64,000 nt of DNA from Melanocharis versteri. Lineage: Eukaryota > Chordata > Aves > Passeriformes > Melanocharitidae. This document shows, piece after piece, positions 47,429-57,482 of this stretch. The stretch spans positions 1,220,340 to 1,284,339 of the forward strand of contig VZTG01010637.1 in assembly GCA_013397845.1 (NCBI GenBank), read 5' to 3'. Position 1 is the stretch's first letter; the number at the start of each line of letters is the position of its first letter. The position numbers were made by a program, and so were the translations under genes. Below the pieces are notes generated by a model. It saw only the letters and a program-made list of their open reading frames with translations. It was not told the origin of the DNA and did not search any database.

Positions 47429-48956
47429 TGGTGCAGGCAGCCACTGCAGTACTGGGGAATTATTTATGCATCTGAGGGTTTTAGATGTAGGCGATTGCTC
47501 GCTGTAACTGAACATTGTCCTTACAGAGCCAGGAATGCTTTTAGGGCCTTCCTAGCAGAAGATCTGGTGTTCCTTAGAAACTGGTGGTATATGTGTTTTA
47601 AATAATTGTTCACAACGATTCCTGTCCAGAAGAGATACGTAGGACATACGCAGCCTTGTCTGGCAGCAGCGTGCAGAGGAGCACGCAGCCCTTGGCCCTG
47701 CCACCCCGTGCTGCTGGGCAAGCCCTACTGCAGCAGAGGTGTGACTGCTCGTGGTGACAGTGGTGTATCAGTAGCACTGCTCTGTCTTTGAAAAGGGGGG
47801 GGAAAGTTGATTCTGGAGTTCATTCCATCATATCATAATTGGTTTGGGATAATTCTTGAATGTGCACAAGAGCAGCCTTTTTTTTTTCCCCTGCAAATGA
47901 ACTGTGGTTGGTGTTGCGCTATTTTGGTTTTGTTTTCTGCTTAACATTCCACTGTAAGTGCAGCTCCTCTGAGGCTTGAAGTGAGACAAAACTGAACCAA
48001 AGTGACTTTGTTTTCTCTGTGTAAGAGGATGGACACTGAGTGATAATGACATATTTTGCGTGTGAGCAGCAGGTGCGAGACCAAGTGTCTACTGCGGATT
48101 AAAGTAAATATGTTTTTTTTTTCTATATTTAACTGATATGTGACAAAGAAACAATGTTTAAATGTCACTTTCCATGGGTTTTTTGTGTGTCTGTAATTAT
48201 ACATTCTAATGTGCCAAGTAGCTACTCACTGAAGTTCAAATTTACATAGTAAAGTTGTGCATAACAAGGCAAACAAGATACAGTCTAGCATTCATCTCCA
48301 TGCATCTGGGCTGCCTCCACCCAGCAGTTACACTACCAACAAATGAATGTTTTCTGCTTTCTTGAGTTCACATAAATAGCTGTAAATTCCTATAATTAAC
48401 TATGATAAGTCACTCCCCACTATTAAAACAAAGACGTGTTTGTTTATCGGTCGTACTTGCATCCACCACTCTTAACATTACAGTGTCGACTGATGTTTTT
48501 TCACTGTGTTAAACAAAGCAGAAATATTCCTGTTGGGCAATGCCAGAGTCCCAGGAGCAGCCTCAAAAGCACAAGCACCAGGCTGTCGCCTGCTGAATGC
48601 TCCACTTCTCTGCTGAAGTCTGTTTCTTTTCCTCGCCCCTTTCTGCTCCAAAGACAGAAGTGTTCAGGTGGGGAGCTGAGGCTTTGGGGAGCAAGGCACA
48701 GCTTGAAAACAGGGAAGTAAAGGCAACTGAGATATTGAGTCAGTCCTTATGAAGCCTAAAAGTAAAGCACTTCCTAAGAACATCTGATTTTCCATGTATC
48801 AGGCCAACATTTAGTCATAGGTTTATTGTAGCAGAGCTGCTCCCAACTTGGCTGCTTAAATTATTTTTTCTGATATTTAGCTAGATTGTGATATATCACA
48901 ACTCAGTAGTGACATAAAAAATACTTGTGACACTTTTCCTCTGAAACTTGAACTGG
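47429..48956. other. Noncoding interval, nothing specific seen
   Basis: Moderately GC-rich at 47620-47770, otherwise AT-rich. Contains a G9 run at 47795-47802 and T runs at 47878-47888 and 48114-48122. A short stretch near 48430-48490 keeps several CpGs (GACGTG, ATCGGTCGTAC, GTCGAC) and may be regulatory. No gene or repeat family is supported. Confidence 0.5.
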
Positions 48957-49030
48957 TTTTTGGGAGGGGTTTTGAGGGTGGTTTTGTGGGGTTTTTTGTT
49001 TGGGGTTTGTTGGGGTTTTTGAGGGTAGGG
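48957..49030 (+). repeat. G/T-rich tract with G-quadruplex potential
   Basis: Eight G-tracts of three or more on the plus strand, separated almost only by T. The last four (49002-49005, 49012-49015, 49023-49025, 49028-49030) have loops of 6, 7 and 2 bases and satisfy the usual G-quadruplex rule. The first three (48962-48964, 48966-48969, 48976-48978) add further tracts. Confidence 0.75.
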
Positions 49031-50364
49031 ACATCAAATTTTGCCCCGGAAACTCAATTTTCTACACAATTCTATTTTTGCTTTTTGAGCCTACTCTCAG
49101 GGCCTAGTGGAAACTCTGCTTTACTTAATTCTTATTTATACATAAGAATATCTACTGCATTTTGCGGCTGTGCTTAGGTTGCCTCTACTATGACAGGACT
49201 TTTTTTTCACAGCTTTCAGTGTCTCAGAAGTAATACATTGTAAGAGATGCTGACCACAGAATTAAATTAGGCACCCAAATTACAACTTCCATGAAATACT
49301 GAAAAGGCAGAGGTAAGATGGTAGGAAATATAACAGTGACAGTTTTGTTTTGTCTAAATTTTCCATGAAGAAGTATTTCATAAGTTATGTCGAATTGGAA
49401 AGCTGGTCATATATCTCTCTCTGCATAGAAACAAGATCTTCTGTGGGCCACAGATTACATGGGAGTGGATGTGCAGTAGTGGCAGGATGCTGGTAGTCAG
49501 AAATTGAGGTCATTCTGTGCTCTGGCATCTCTATACCATCTTCTTCCCAGCATGTCGGCCTGTTAGTTGCATTATGAATATAGTAAAAGATTTGCTCTCT
49601 AAAGACAACAGCTGTAACTCAGAACTTTGTATCTGCTGGCTGGAAGAGGATAGTAGTTGACCATCTGAGATAGGAAGGGTATTCAGAAAGTGCCTCGTGA
49701 AATTTGGGGCCACTGATGCTTTAGTGGTTGCTAATCATGAAAAAAGTATGGAACAATTTTCTTTTTAGCTGGTTTCTTTGGATAGTAAAAATAAGTCCTT
49801 CCCTTCATACTTTAAAGCAGACTATATGTAACTGCTTCTTTTCTTATGGATTTTGTTATACATAATTACCATGCATGAACAGCAAGGCACATGGATTATA
49901 CAGCAAATTCTGTTTTAGCCATGCAAACTCCCAGTGACACTGTGGGCTCCAACAGCTGGGAAGATGTGATTACAGACTTTCATGTTAATATTGGGTGCCT
50001 TAAAGACGGCTGAAGCTTGTTCCCAGGTCAGCAGAGCTAGCACAGACTAGCTAAGGCTTCACTAAAACAAAGAAATAGTGTAGAGGATTTTCTGTGAAAA
50101 ATAGAGAAAAATAAACCCATCAAGTTTATTATAATGCTGAAAGAGTTAATTCTTAAATCTTCACCCCAAACCAAAGTGCAAATCACTCCTAGATTACCAG
50201 ACTGTCATTATTGCTTGGTCTCTTGTGAAAAGTTATTAGTATCATGTTTACACTGATATTTACAGGCTCCAGAACTAGTTCTGGCCTCATTGCATTTCCT
50301 AAGTACTGTGGCAAGAGATGTAACCTGTTGTAGCATTTTGAATAAAGACAAAAGGGTAGAAGAT
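49031..50364. other. Noncoding interval, nothing specific seen
   Basis: AT-rich DNA with short chance frames only. No repeat family recognised. Confidence 0.6.
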
Positions 50365-50465
50365 GAATCCGTGATTCCCCATTTCACATTGAGAAACTGA
50401 GGCACAGGGAGATGTGGCGTCTTGCCCCAGAAAGGCTGCATCCACCAGGGATTGCTGCTCCTCAT
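50365..50465 (+). repeat. MIR SINE relic
   Basis: The best SINE match in the window: 'attccccatttcacattgag' at 50373-50392, 'aaactgaggcacagggagat' at 50394-50413, 'cttgccccagaaaggctgca' at 50421-50440, then 'gggattgctgctcc'. This is colinear with the MIR 3' core (ccccattttacagatgaggaaactgaggcacagagaggt...cttgcccaaggtcacaca). Confidence 0.8.
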
Positions 50466-51352
50466 GCTGGAAGGGTGTCATGTTGAAAACCACTTGCTGC
50501 TGAGCTTTTACATCCTGTAATGGACAGAGTCAGTGTGTGGAGCTCAGCCTCGAGCTGAGTCCTTTGTTTTTAAATAGGGCTTATCTTCCTGAAATAAATG
50601 CAGTCTCCTCTCTCACTCTTCTCTAAGCAACATATTGATAGATCAATGGAATTTTTCAGCTCAAAATTCTGTCCTTGGATAAAAGCAGTCAAAGGGGTTG
50701 TTTAGAATTTCTGCTTTTTATTTTTAAGTCCTGGTTTCGTATTCTTTCCAGGAGGGAGGATAGAAAAGCAGTTTGGGAACATGAGCTTTTTTCTCCTCCC
50801 AACTCTAAGTTTGCCCTGGGACCAGCCTATTTTGCATGAGCTCAGTACAGCTGTAAAAGGAAGAGCTAAGAAAAAGGCCAACAAACAATAGAGTATAGCA
50901 AAAACCCACTTAAAATCTTACAACTCAGAATACCGCAGAGCCTCGTTTGTCTGTAATCCTGCTCTATTTAATGGAACCCCTTGCGTCCAATTCTCCTTGT
51001 ATTTTTATTAATCTTTGTGATTTTCCCTAATGATCTTGTTATAAAGACATCACATCACATGGCACAAGGACAATGCACATAAAAAGTTAAGAATGCATTT
51101 AACTACCAGCCATTGATTAGTGTTCTTGATGAGCTTAAATACTACCTGGGAAAGGCTTTCTATCAAATGCAATTGGCTGCAAATGCATTAAGCTTAATGA
51201 AAGTCAAGATTTGGGTATATATGAATATTTTTCCTAAGAGGAAGTGTCCTTGCCATGAGAATATGAGCACTTGCTATCCAGCCTCCTGTCCCAGTGGGAA
51301 GGGGTGGCAAATGGCAATGTGTGTGACCCCCCAGAGCTCAGCCCCAATTCCC
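50466..51352. other. Noncoding interval with a candidate element
   Basis: AT-rich DNA. The block 50990-51250 is listed separately. No other feature is supported. Confidence 0.55.
50990..51250. promoter_or_regulatory. Candidate conserved noncoding element
   Basis: A long run of varied AT-core words: TATTAATCTTTGTG near 51007, CCTAATGATC near 51026, TTATAAAG near 51040, an octamer-like TGCAAATGCATTA at 51178-51190, and AAGCTTAATG at 51190-51199. CAATTGGC and GCAAAT words are repeated at 51160-51185. No repeat family. A frame at 51113-51373 crosses it without domains. Enhancer-like by inspection only. Confidence 0.35.
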
Positions 51353-51420
51353 ATTCCACTTAGTTTGCTATAAATCAGGAGAAATACCACTGGTGTCAGT
51401 GAAATTGAACAGGTCCTGAT
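51353..51420. repeat. Possible relic of an old amniote dispersed repeat
   Basis: 'ctataaatcaggagaaatac' (51368-51387), 'cactggtgtcagtgaaattg' (51388-51407) and 'aacaggtcctga' (51408-51419) resemble 'gtgtaaatcaggagtaactccactgaagtcaatgg...aatcaggcc', a phrase found in old interspersed repeats of turtles and birds. Family not named. Confidence 0.4.
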
Positions 51421-51888
51421 AGTTCTAGTGATCTGCTGATGCAGAGGAGATGAAAGATATCTGTTGGTGAGGTCTGGGAAAATGTCAATCTGAGGGATCC
51501 AGAAGGAGATTTTGGGCAGGGGGGGCACCTGGTAATCCCCAGATCATGGAATTCAGCAGCAGAATCAGGAGCAGAGGTAAGTGGCAGTAAAAGGCTTCAC
51601 CAGACCTTCCCAGGAGCTCAGGTGGGATGTGTGTAGAGTGTCAGATGCTCCATGTTAAACACAGAGAGCTCTGTGTGCTGAGAGAGGGATTTTGTCCTTC
51701 CCATGACCAGTCTGTTGTGACAGTGAGATAAACTACATCCTGCTGACTAAGAGTGCATGTGAAACATTAGTGCAGGGTAGGAGCGTGCTGCAAACCAGAT
51801 ATTGGCCTGCCATGAGCAGGCACCAGGTGCACAGAGCCAGCCCCCTACTTGCAGTCTAGCCACAAGAGCCTGCTTCTTCCCTGTGTCT
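51421..51888. other. Noncoding interval, nothing specific seen
   Basis: Balanced composition. A donor-like GAG/GTAAGTGG is present at 51574-51581 on the plus strand, but no acceptor-bounded frame precedes it. No repeat is recognised. Confidence 0.55.
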
Positions 51889-52088
51889 TTAGGGACACAA
51901 TTCCACAAGGACTCCAGAAGCTGCAACGTGTGAATCCACTGTCACCTCCTCCTGGACTGTAGTGATGTCTTCGGCTTCCAAACCTGTTCTTTTCCGCTCT
52001 CCAGGCTTATTTAGTTTACGGTAGTTCGAATACCGGTTACCACACGTATTTTGTTTGGCACAAATTTTTCCAAAACCTTTCCATAAAA
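51889..52088 (-). other. Possible protein-coding exon, minus strand (doubtful)
   Basis: On the minus strand a pyrimidine-rich run ending in ATTTTTAG gives an acceptor just before base 52088. The following frame runs 66 codons to TAA at 51889. It encodes a basic Asn/Tyr/Arg part (NRYSNYRKLNKPGERKRTG) and then an acidic part (LEAEDITTVQEE). A donor-like GAG/GTGACA at 51941-51948 could end the exon at 51946 after 'QEE'. Six CpGs lie in about 90 bases (51970-52060) of otherwise CpG-poor DNA. I recognise no family, and no partner exon is seen. It may equally be a conserved regulatory element. Confidence 0.2.
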
Positions 52089-52847
52089 CTAAAAATATAA
52101 CACACTGAATAAGCCACTCCATTACCCAATGAGAAGAACTTAATACTGAAACTCAGGAAAGTATATTGAGAGGTATTAATTTTAACTTCAGCTTCTGTCA
52201 TAAAATTCTGAAAAACAAAAAAATCTGGAACATGCAATTAAAATAATTGTAGGTGTGTGGATGACTGCCTCCAAGCAAAGAATTTAATAATACATTAAAA
52301 CCCTTATTTTTGATTCTAGCAAAATATACAATTATAGCCATGCAAGCTGCCATTGCATCACTTCTTGGCTTCATGGAGGAAACTTCACCTACTGCTATTT
52401 CTACTACATGCCAAGATATTATTACAATTCTTACTTAATTTAACAGAGCAGTGTGCTCTCCAGTACACTGAACTGAAAATGACACACACTTTCCTAGTAA
52501 GATGGTATTTACTATTGATTTATCTTGCCCTAGAGAGTTCTGGTTAGCATTCCAGTGATAATTGACCCTGCTTTATTTAACTCTTTCAGAAATGCATCTT
52601 TATTTCCAGCAGTGCCTTGATACTAGAAGGCATTGAAATGCTGGTTCAGACAATAAATTTGCAAATGACTGATTCACACCATATTCATCATTTTTAAGAT
52701 TTATAAAAAGAGAAGTGTCAGGATAAGATATGATTAATTAGCTCATTAAAGTAACAGAGAACTTTCAGATCTAGATAAGGGAGGAATTGTCATCTAAGCT
52801 TTTTCAGTACCACCTTTGTTGTATTGCAAGCTTACCATTAGCGAGCT
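52089..52847. other. Noncoding interval, nothing specific seen
   Basis: AT-rich DNA. A second acceptor-like tract (TTTTTTTGTTTTTCAG on the minus strand) ends near 52211, preceding a frame that stops at 52037. The stretch 52650-52760 has GATTAATTAGC-type words and could be regulatory. No repeat family is supported. Confidence 0.5.
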
Positions 52848-52952
52848 TTTCAAACTACTACTCTTCCAGAAAGATGCTAACAGGCATCTTTCAAACTGTA
52901 CCTCTTCCAGTGTAAACAGTTTCAACTGCCTAGACTGGAAGAGGTATAGTTT
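52848..52952 (+). repeat. Cluster of direct and inverted repeats; miRNA-like hairpin
   Basis: Two diverged direct copies of a 22-base word lie at 52848-52869 and 52889-52910 (18 of 22 identical: TTTCAAACT, four differing bases, CTCTTCCAG). Between them GAAAGATGC (52869-52877) and GCATCTTTC (52884-52892) form a perfect 9-bp stem with a 6-base loop. The second direct copy then pairs with ACTGGAAGAGGTATAGTTT (52934-52952): 19 pairs, one of them G.U, around a 22-base loop. The 60-base hairpin 52893-52952 resembles the upper part of a microRNA precursor, although the basal stem is missing. Confidence 0.7.
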
Positions 52953-55200
52953 CATCATATTCCTACAGAAGCAGTGCAAATTAATAGTCTTGTACTATTC
53001 TCACCAATGGAAGGTTCTTCTGCCGTTTCACCAAGATCCCTGTTGTGCCCCAAAGACTTTTAGATTGTATCAGACAGTGTAATGAAAGGCAGCACCTCTG
53101 CCTACAAAGTATGCTTTGCCAGGAAGACTTGAATCTCTTCGAATACAGTTTGAAATGTTCCCATTTCAAAAACATGAGTTGAAATGTTCTTCCAAAACAA
53201 TAACAGTCTTGTGATGGTAGCTCAGTATGCTTGGTCTTCATTGTAGAATTAATGCTAGTTTGGGACATTTACTACAGAGGTGGGACAATGTGCATCCCTG
53301 CTGGTACCTAAAGGTGTTAGGAAGATGAAATATAAAATACAGTATTTACTTGTGGCATCAAAAAAATGTTGAATTTATTGTTGAATTATTTTTGGGGTAT
53401 GGCAGTTCTTAGTGTTGTTCTTTCTCTGATCTTCCTTTTTACAAGAACTGTATAGCCATTTCTGAACATTTGAATGACCTTGAGGCATGCCACAAGTGAA
53501 GTTGCACCCTCAGGGCCTCCATCTCTAACGTTGTCATCTCAAGTGGACATATGTGGGGTTCAGAGCAGCCATAAGAGTCTTTTTAGTTGACTTAGTCTGG
53601 AGAGAAGGAGTAATACAGGGCTTGATCTGTAAATATGTGTGAATCCAGTTAGTTGTGCACGCCTTCACCTCTAGCCAGTCATCTGTGCGGGGGTTAGTAA
53701 TTCAGAAAGCTCTTCCCCGGACTTGGGGCTGACGAGTGTGCCAGAGCCCAGCTGAGTGCTCAGGTCAGGTACCAGTACCTGGCATCCAGGAGTGCCCATC
53801 CCGGCGGTGCAGCTCTCGTCCTCTGCCCCAACCATTCTCCCCACCTTTCCTCAAAATACTTTGGTATCTCCTGCTTCTGGCATGCAACAAGTCACATCCA
53901 CATCCTTCTTTAATTTGTCCCATTGCCATTGCTCCTTGCTAGGTTTTGGAAATACTGACTTCTGAATTATTAGAAGATTATAAGATTATTGATTCCTTTA
54001 GAAATGGCCCTGGTAAAGGGTGATGTTTCTGTCACAATTGCCTCTGTTTTGTATGCTGGCAGATCTAGGCATGAGTGTGATTTCATTCCTGCTGTGCCCT
54101 CCCACACCTGGAACCACATCTGGATGAGTTTGAAACAGCAGCACTAAAAACTTAGAGGATTTTACTCTATATATGACTATATTGGCCCCAGGCCCTTAAA
54201 CACTGTAGAAGTCTAGGTCTTGGCTCCCAACACAAGGATTAGACATATAATTTCTTTTGACTGTAGAATATTTATACATAGGCCCACTTTTTTCACAGGT
54301 CTAGTATCATCCCTTTCTTTAGAGACTGTGGAGCATTGACCTTGCTTGAGTGAAATCTAAAAATTGCAGGTGTCTCAGCCAAGTTATTTTCTGCTCAGTG
54401 CTGTTGACATACAGAACTGCAAAGTGCTGCTTTGCCAGAGAGGCACAGGAGGTGGATGACACCTGGAAGACACTTGTGATTATCCCATGGCTCTGCTGTT
54501 GCCCCAAGGAACATGATTCCACTTCCCTCAGAAATGTCCTTCTTCATCATACCGTGCTTACTTGGCTAATCCCAGAAGTGGCAGACATAAATACCTGTAA
54601 TTAACACTGACAGTTAATGCTTGTGATGTGACAAATGATTCCTCCTGCCTCCCTCTTGAAGCAATCCAGTAATTATCCTGATCCCTATTTTGCGTAATCG
54701 CAGTACGTGCCACTCATTTGCCCTCCTAACCAACAGCAACCCTCAGCAGTGGTAATGCACACAGGGTTGCATCTGTGCTCAGATCAGCCAGCTGCCAGCA
54801 CATGACTTCTGTGTGGTAGCACTGCGGTGCTGGTGTTTAAAACACAAACCCATGGTCTGAGAGATGGGACAAAGCAAGCGCAGAGCCTCCATGCAGGTTT
54901 GCTGCTGTGCTCCTGCAGATGCAGCAGTGTAACACGTTACTGGGCCAAGAAACTGCCATGAGGGGTCTCTAGCCCACTGGGCTGCTCCTTCCCATTCACT
55001 CCCACCCCAATTTCCTGACTCACTGCCATCAGCGTGCCCACCCTGCAGCCTCCATCATCAAAATGGTGCTGCTTGAGAATTGTCCTTGTTTGAAGAGGAG
55101 GGAGCAGGAACAACAGACACTGGCTCTGCCACTGAACTTGACACATCTTGCAGCTACACCCCAAGTTCTGCCTCTCTCATCCTCACCTTAACTTTCAGGA
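52953..55200. other. Noncoding interval, nothing specific seen
   Basis: Mixed AT-rich and balanced DNA. Frames up to 95 codons, overlapping on both strands, no domains. No repeat family is recognised. Region 53700-53830 is slightly GC-rich. Confidence 0.55.
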
Positions 55201-57462
55201 GGAGGTGGGTCAGGCAGTGAAGGGTTAACATGGAAAAGCAAAGAGCAGCATTGCTCCCAGGAGCTCACCAGAGGTGACAGGGTAGCTTGCTGCACTTCCT
55301 TCAAATATTGGCGAGATGGACTTTTTAAATGCAGGTTATGTAATGTGTTTGGGGACTATTTAAAGTAAATGTTATTGACAGCCATTACATCTGGTAGTAT
55401 TAGTAAGTATTCAGGGAATTTTTTTAAAGGTGAAGTATTGACAGGAAAGGCTGTAACAGCTACTTCTGGGCCATTACAATTTATCTTCTAAATCAGTCTG
55501 GGTTTATGGTTCACTGACATGTTTCACCCTATTACCTACTAAAGGGTGGTTAATGACAACGTGTGGCTACACATGATCCTAGAGCATGTGTGACACAGCA
55601 CGTCTAGGATGCAAAGGCCTTGAAGGGAAGTGCTCCTCTGAGAGAAGCTGTTCACAGCAGATCTTTGCAGGGCTGCGTCTTAATAGCTACATAATAGAAT
55701 AGAAAGTTGAATGTGACCTCTCACAGTGATGTCTTAACTTGCAAATGGGTCAAATTATGATGAATCTTGTGTGTAGGACAAACCTGGGCATTACAAACTT
55801 CCATACAGCACATGGAGGCAAGAGCTGCAGTGGCTGTGGGTGACCCAGCCATCCTGACTGGGGGGGAAGCACAGGCTGCCACTTCCAGTTGCTGTGAGAT
55901 GCAGAGGTTTCTCTCAAGGGCAGTCTTTTCAATTCAGCCCTAGATCAGTCATGAATAGAGGTCATTTTAGGGTTATTTGAGTATGTGGGTAAAAGCAGTT
56001 GGTTACAAACAGTGAAGTCCCAAATAGCATTCACCTTGACAGGGGTCCTCATACACAGCCTTGTTGGAAATCTTTTTGGAAGAAAGAGAAAATAAGGACA
56101 CAGCACTGCCCAAAATAACTTTGGTCTGTAAATAATCTAAGCTTGGTGTCTTGATCCTTGCTGGTCATATCCTGCTCACCTATACTATTCTGAGATATTT
56201 GTTCCTTTTGCATTTTTTGTTATTGAAATTAAAAGCAGTTAATATACACCTGAATTCATCTATTTCCTGCTGAAAGGTATTTTCTTCTTTATCCATACAG
56301 TTGTTTAGAACTGGGATTTCCTTCTCCCCTCCCAATTCCAAACATCTCCAGAAGCAAAACAGATGTGGATTCACTTGCTCATAGAGAATCCCCACCTTTC
56401 CAACATGAACACCATAGACTTTTCCACACACAGAGTGGTTGGCCCAGGTGTTTACAACAGTGAGGTTTTGCCATGAAAACAACATTTCATTCCCAATGTA
56501 CAGATGTTCCTTGCCATCTCTTTTAACTTCTGACCACCAATTCTAGAGACTTTTTCTAAAGGCTGGCAGCAAACAGGCCAATTTATGTCTAGTCCTGTCT
56601 CTTGTTCTTTCAGCATTGAGCTACTTTTTCACAGCCATCTTATAAATTGCCAGATACCTCCCATTAATCCTGCTCTTGCCCTCCATTTCTGTAGCGTGGT
56701 GGAGTTGTTTTCCACTGAAATCCAGCCTGCTGTTGGGAGGCAGGGCTGCTTTGGGCAGCGAGACCGTTTTCTCCTCCTTCTGTTTGCCCTCGGTTTTCCG
56801 CAGCGCAGCGAGTGCCGTGCGGTCCCTCAGTTAACATTTACACTGCAGTCAGCATCCTGTGCCCTGGTCTATTTTCTGCAGACATGTAAATAGAAGCCTT
56901 TTGTAAACTTCGTTTAATGATAGTGCTGTATTATGGGTTGTCTAAGACAGTGTCAAGGGATCCTGTTTTCTTTTAACTTCACCGTTTGGGGAAGGTATAA
57001 TCTACAGTACATCAACACAACACATCTCTCTATTGAGTGTTGAGGTGAGATACAAAGCTTTCAAAGCAGGCAGATTCTTTTACTGTTTCTTGGTTTCCTC
57101 AAGCACTTTGTACATGAAAGATTGTTTCCTTATCTCTTGGAAAAGCTTTTGGATGAAATTAACCCCAGTGTAGAGGGTCAGCCTAACGGCCTCTATACTA
57201 CTTAAGTCCTACTTAGACCCTATTCTCAGAGCTTAAATTGGATTTGTATGGTGCACAAAGTGCATTTCCCTCTGTGAATAGGTAAAAATGAAAGATAAAA
57301 TAATTTATACTTAGTAATGATTGCAGTTCTTGGCTGAATCTATTTTACATGGCTTTGTGTTGGGGGAATTCTTAAGAAACAAGTCACTAACTACATGCAG
57401 CTTTCAAAAGCTCCCCAGCAAGCCTGGGGAAACTGGGCCTGCCTGAAGAGGAGCTGGTCACC
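55201..57462. other. Noncoding interval, nothing specific seen
   Basis: Mostly AT-rich. A short CpG-bearing stretch lies at 56755-56825 (CAGCGAGACCG, CTCGG, TTCCGCAGCGCAGCGAG) within a 102-codon plus frame (56585-56893) without domains; it may be a small regulatory element. No repeat family. Confidence 0.5.
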
Positions 57463-57482
57463 CCTGCTGCTGCTGCTGCTGT
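57463..57482. repeat. Short (CTG)n repeat
   Basis: Six CTG units. It makes poly-Leu, poly-Ala or poly-Ser runs in the chance frames that cross it. Confidence 0.85.

Noticed and set aside
46995..47444. Longest open frame (149 codons, minus)
   Set aside because: It runs across two SINE relics and has no domain; the length is near chance expectation for this much sequence.
51540..51581. Exon ending at a GAG/GTAAGTGG donor
   Set aside because: No acceptor or coding-like frame precedes it.
52019..52036. tRNA T-arm-like hairpin around TTCGAA
   Set aside because: The closing pair is wrong for a T arm, and no acceptor, D or anticodon arm can be found around it on either strand.
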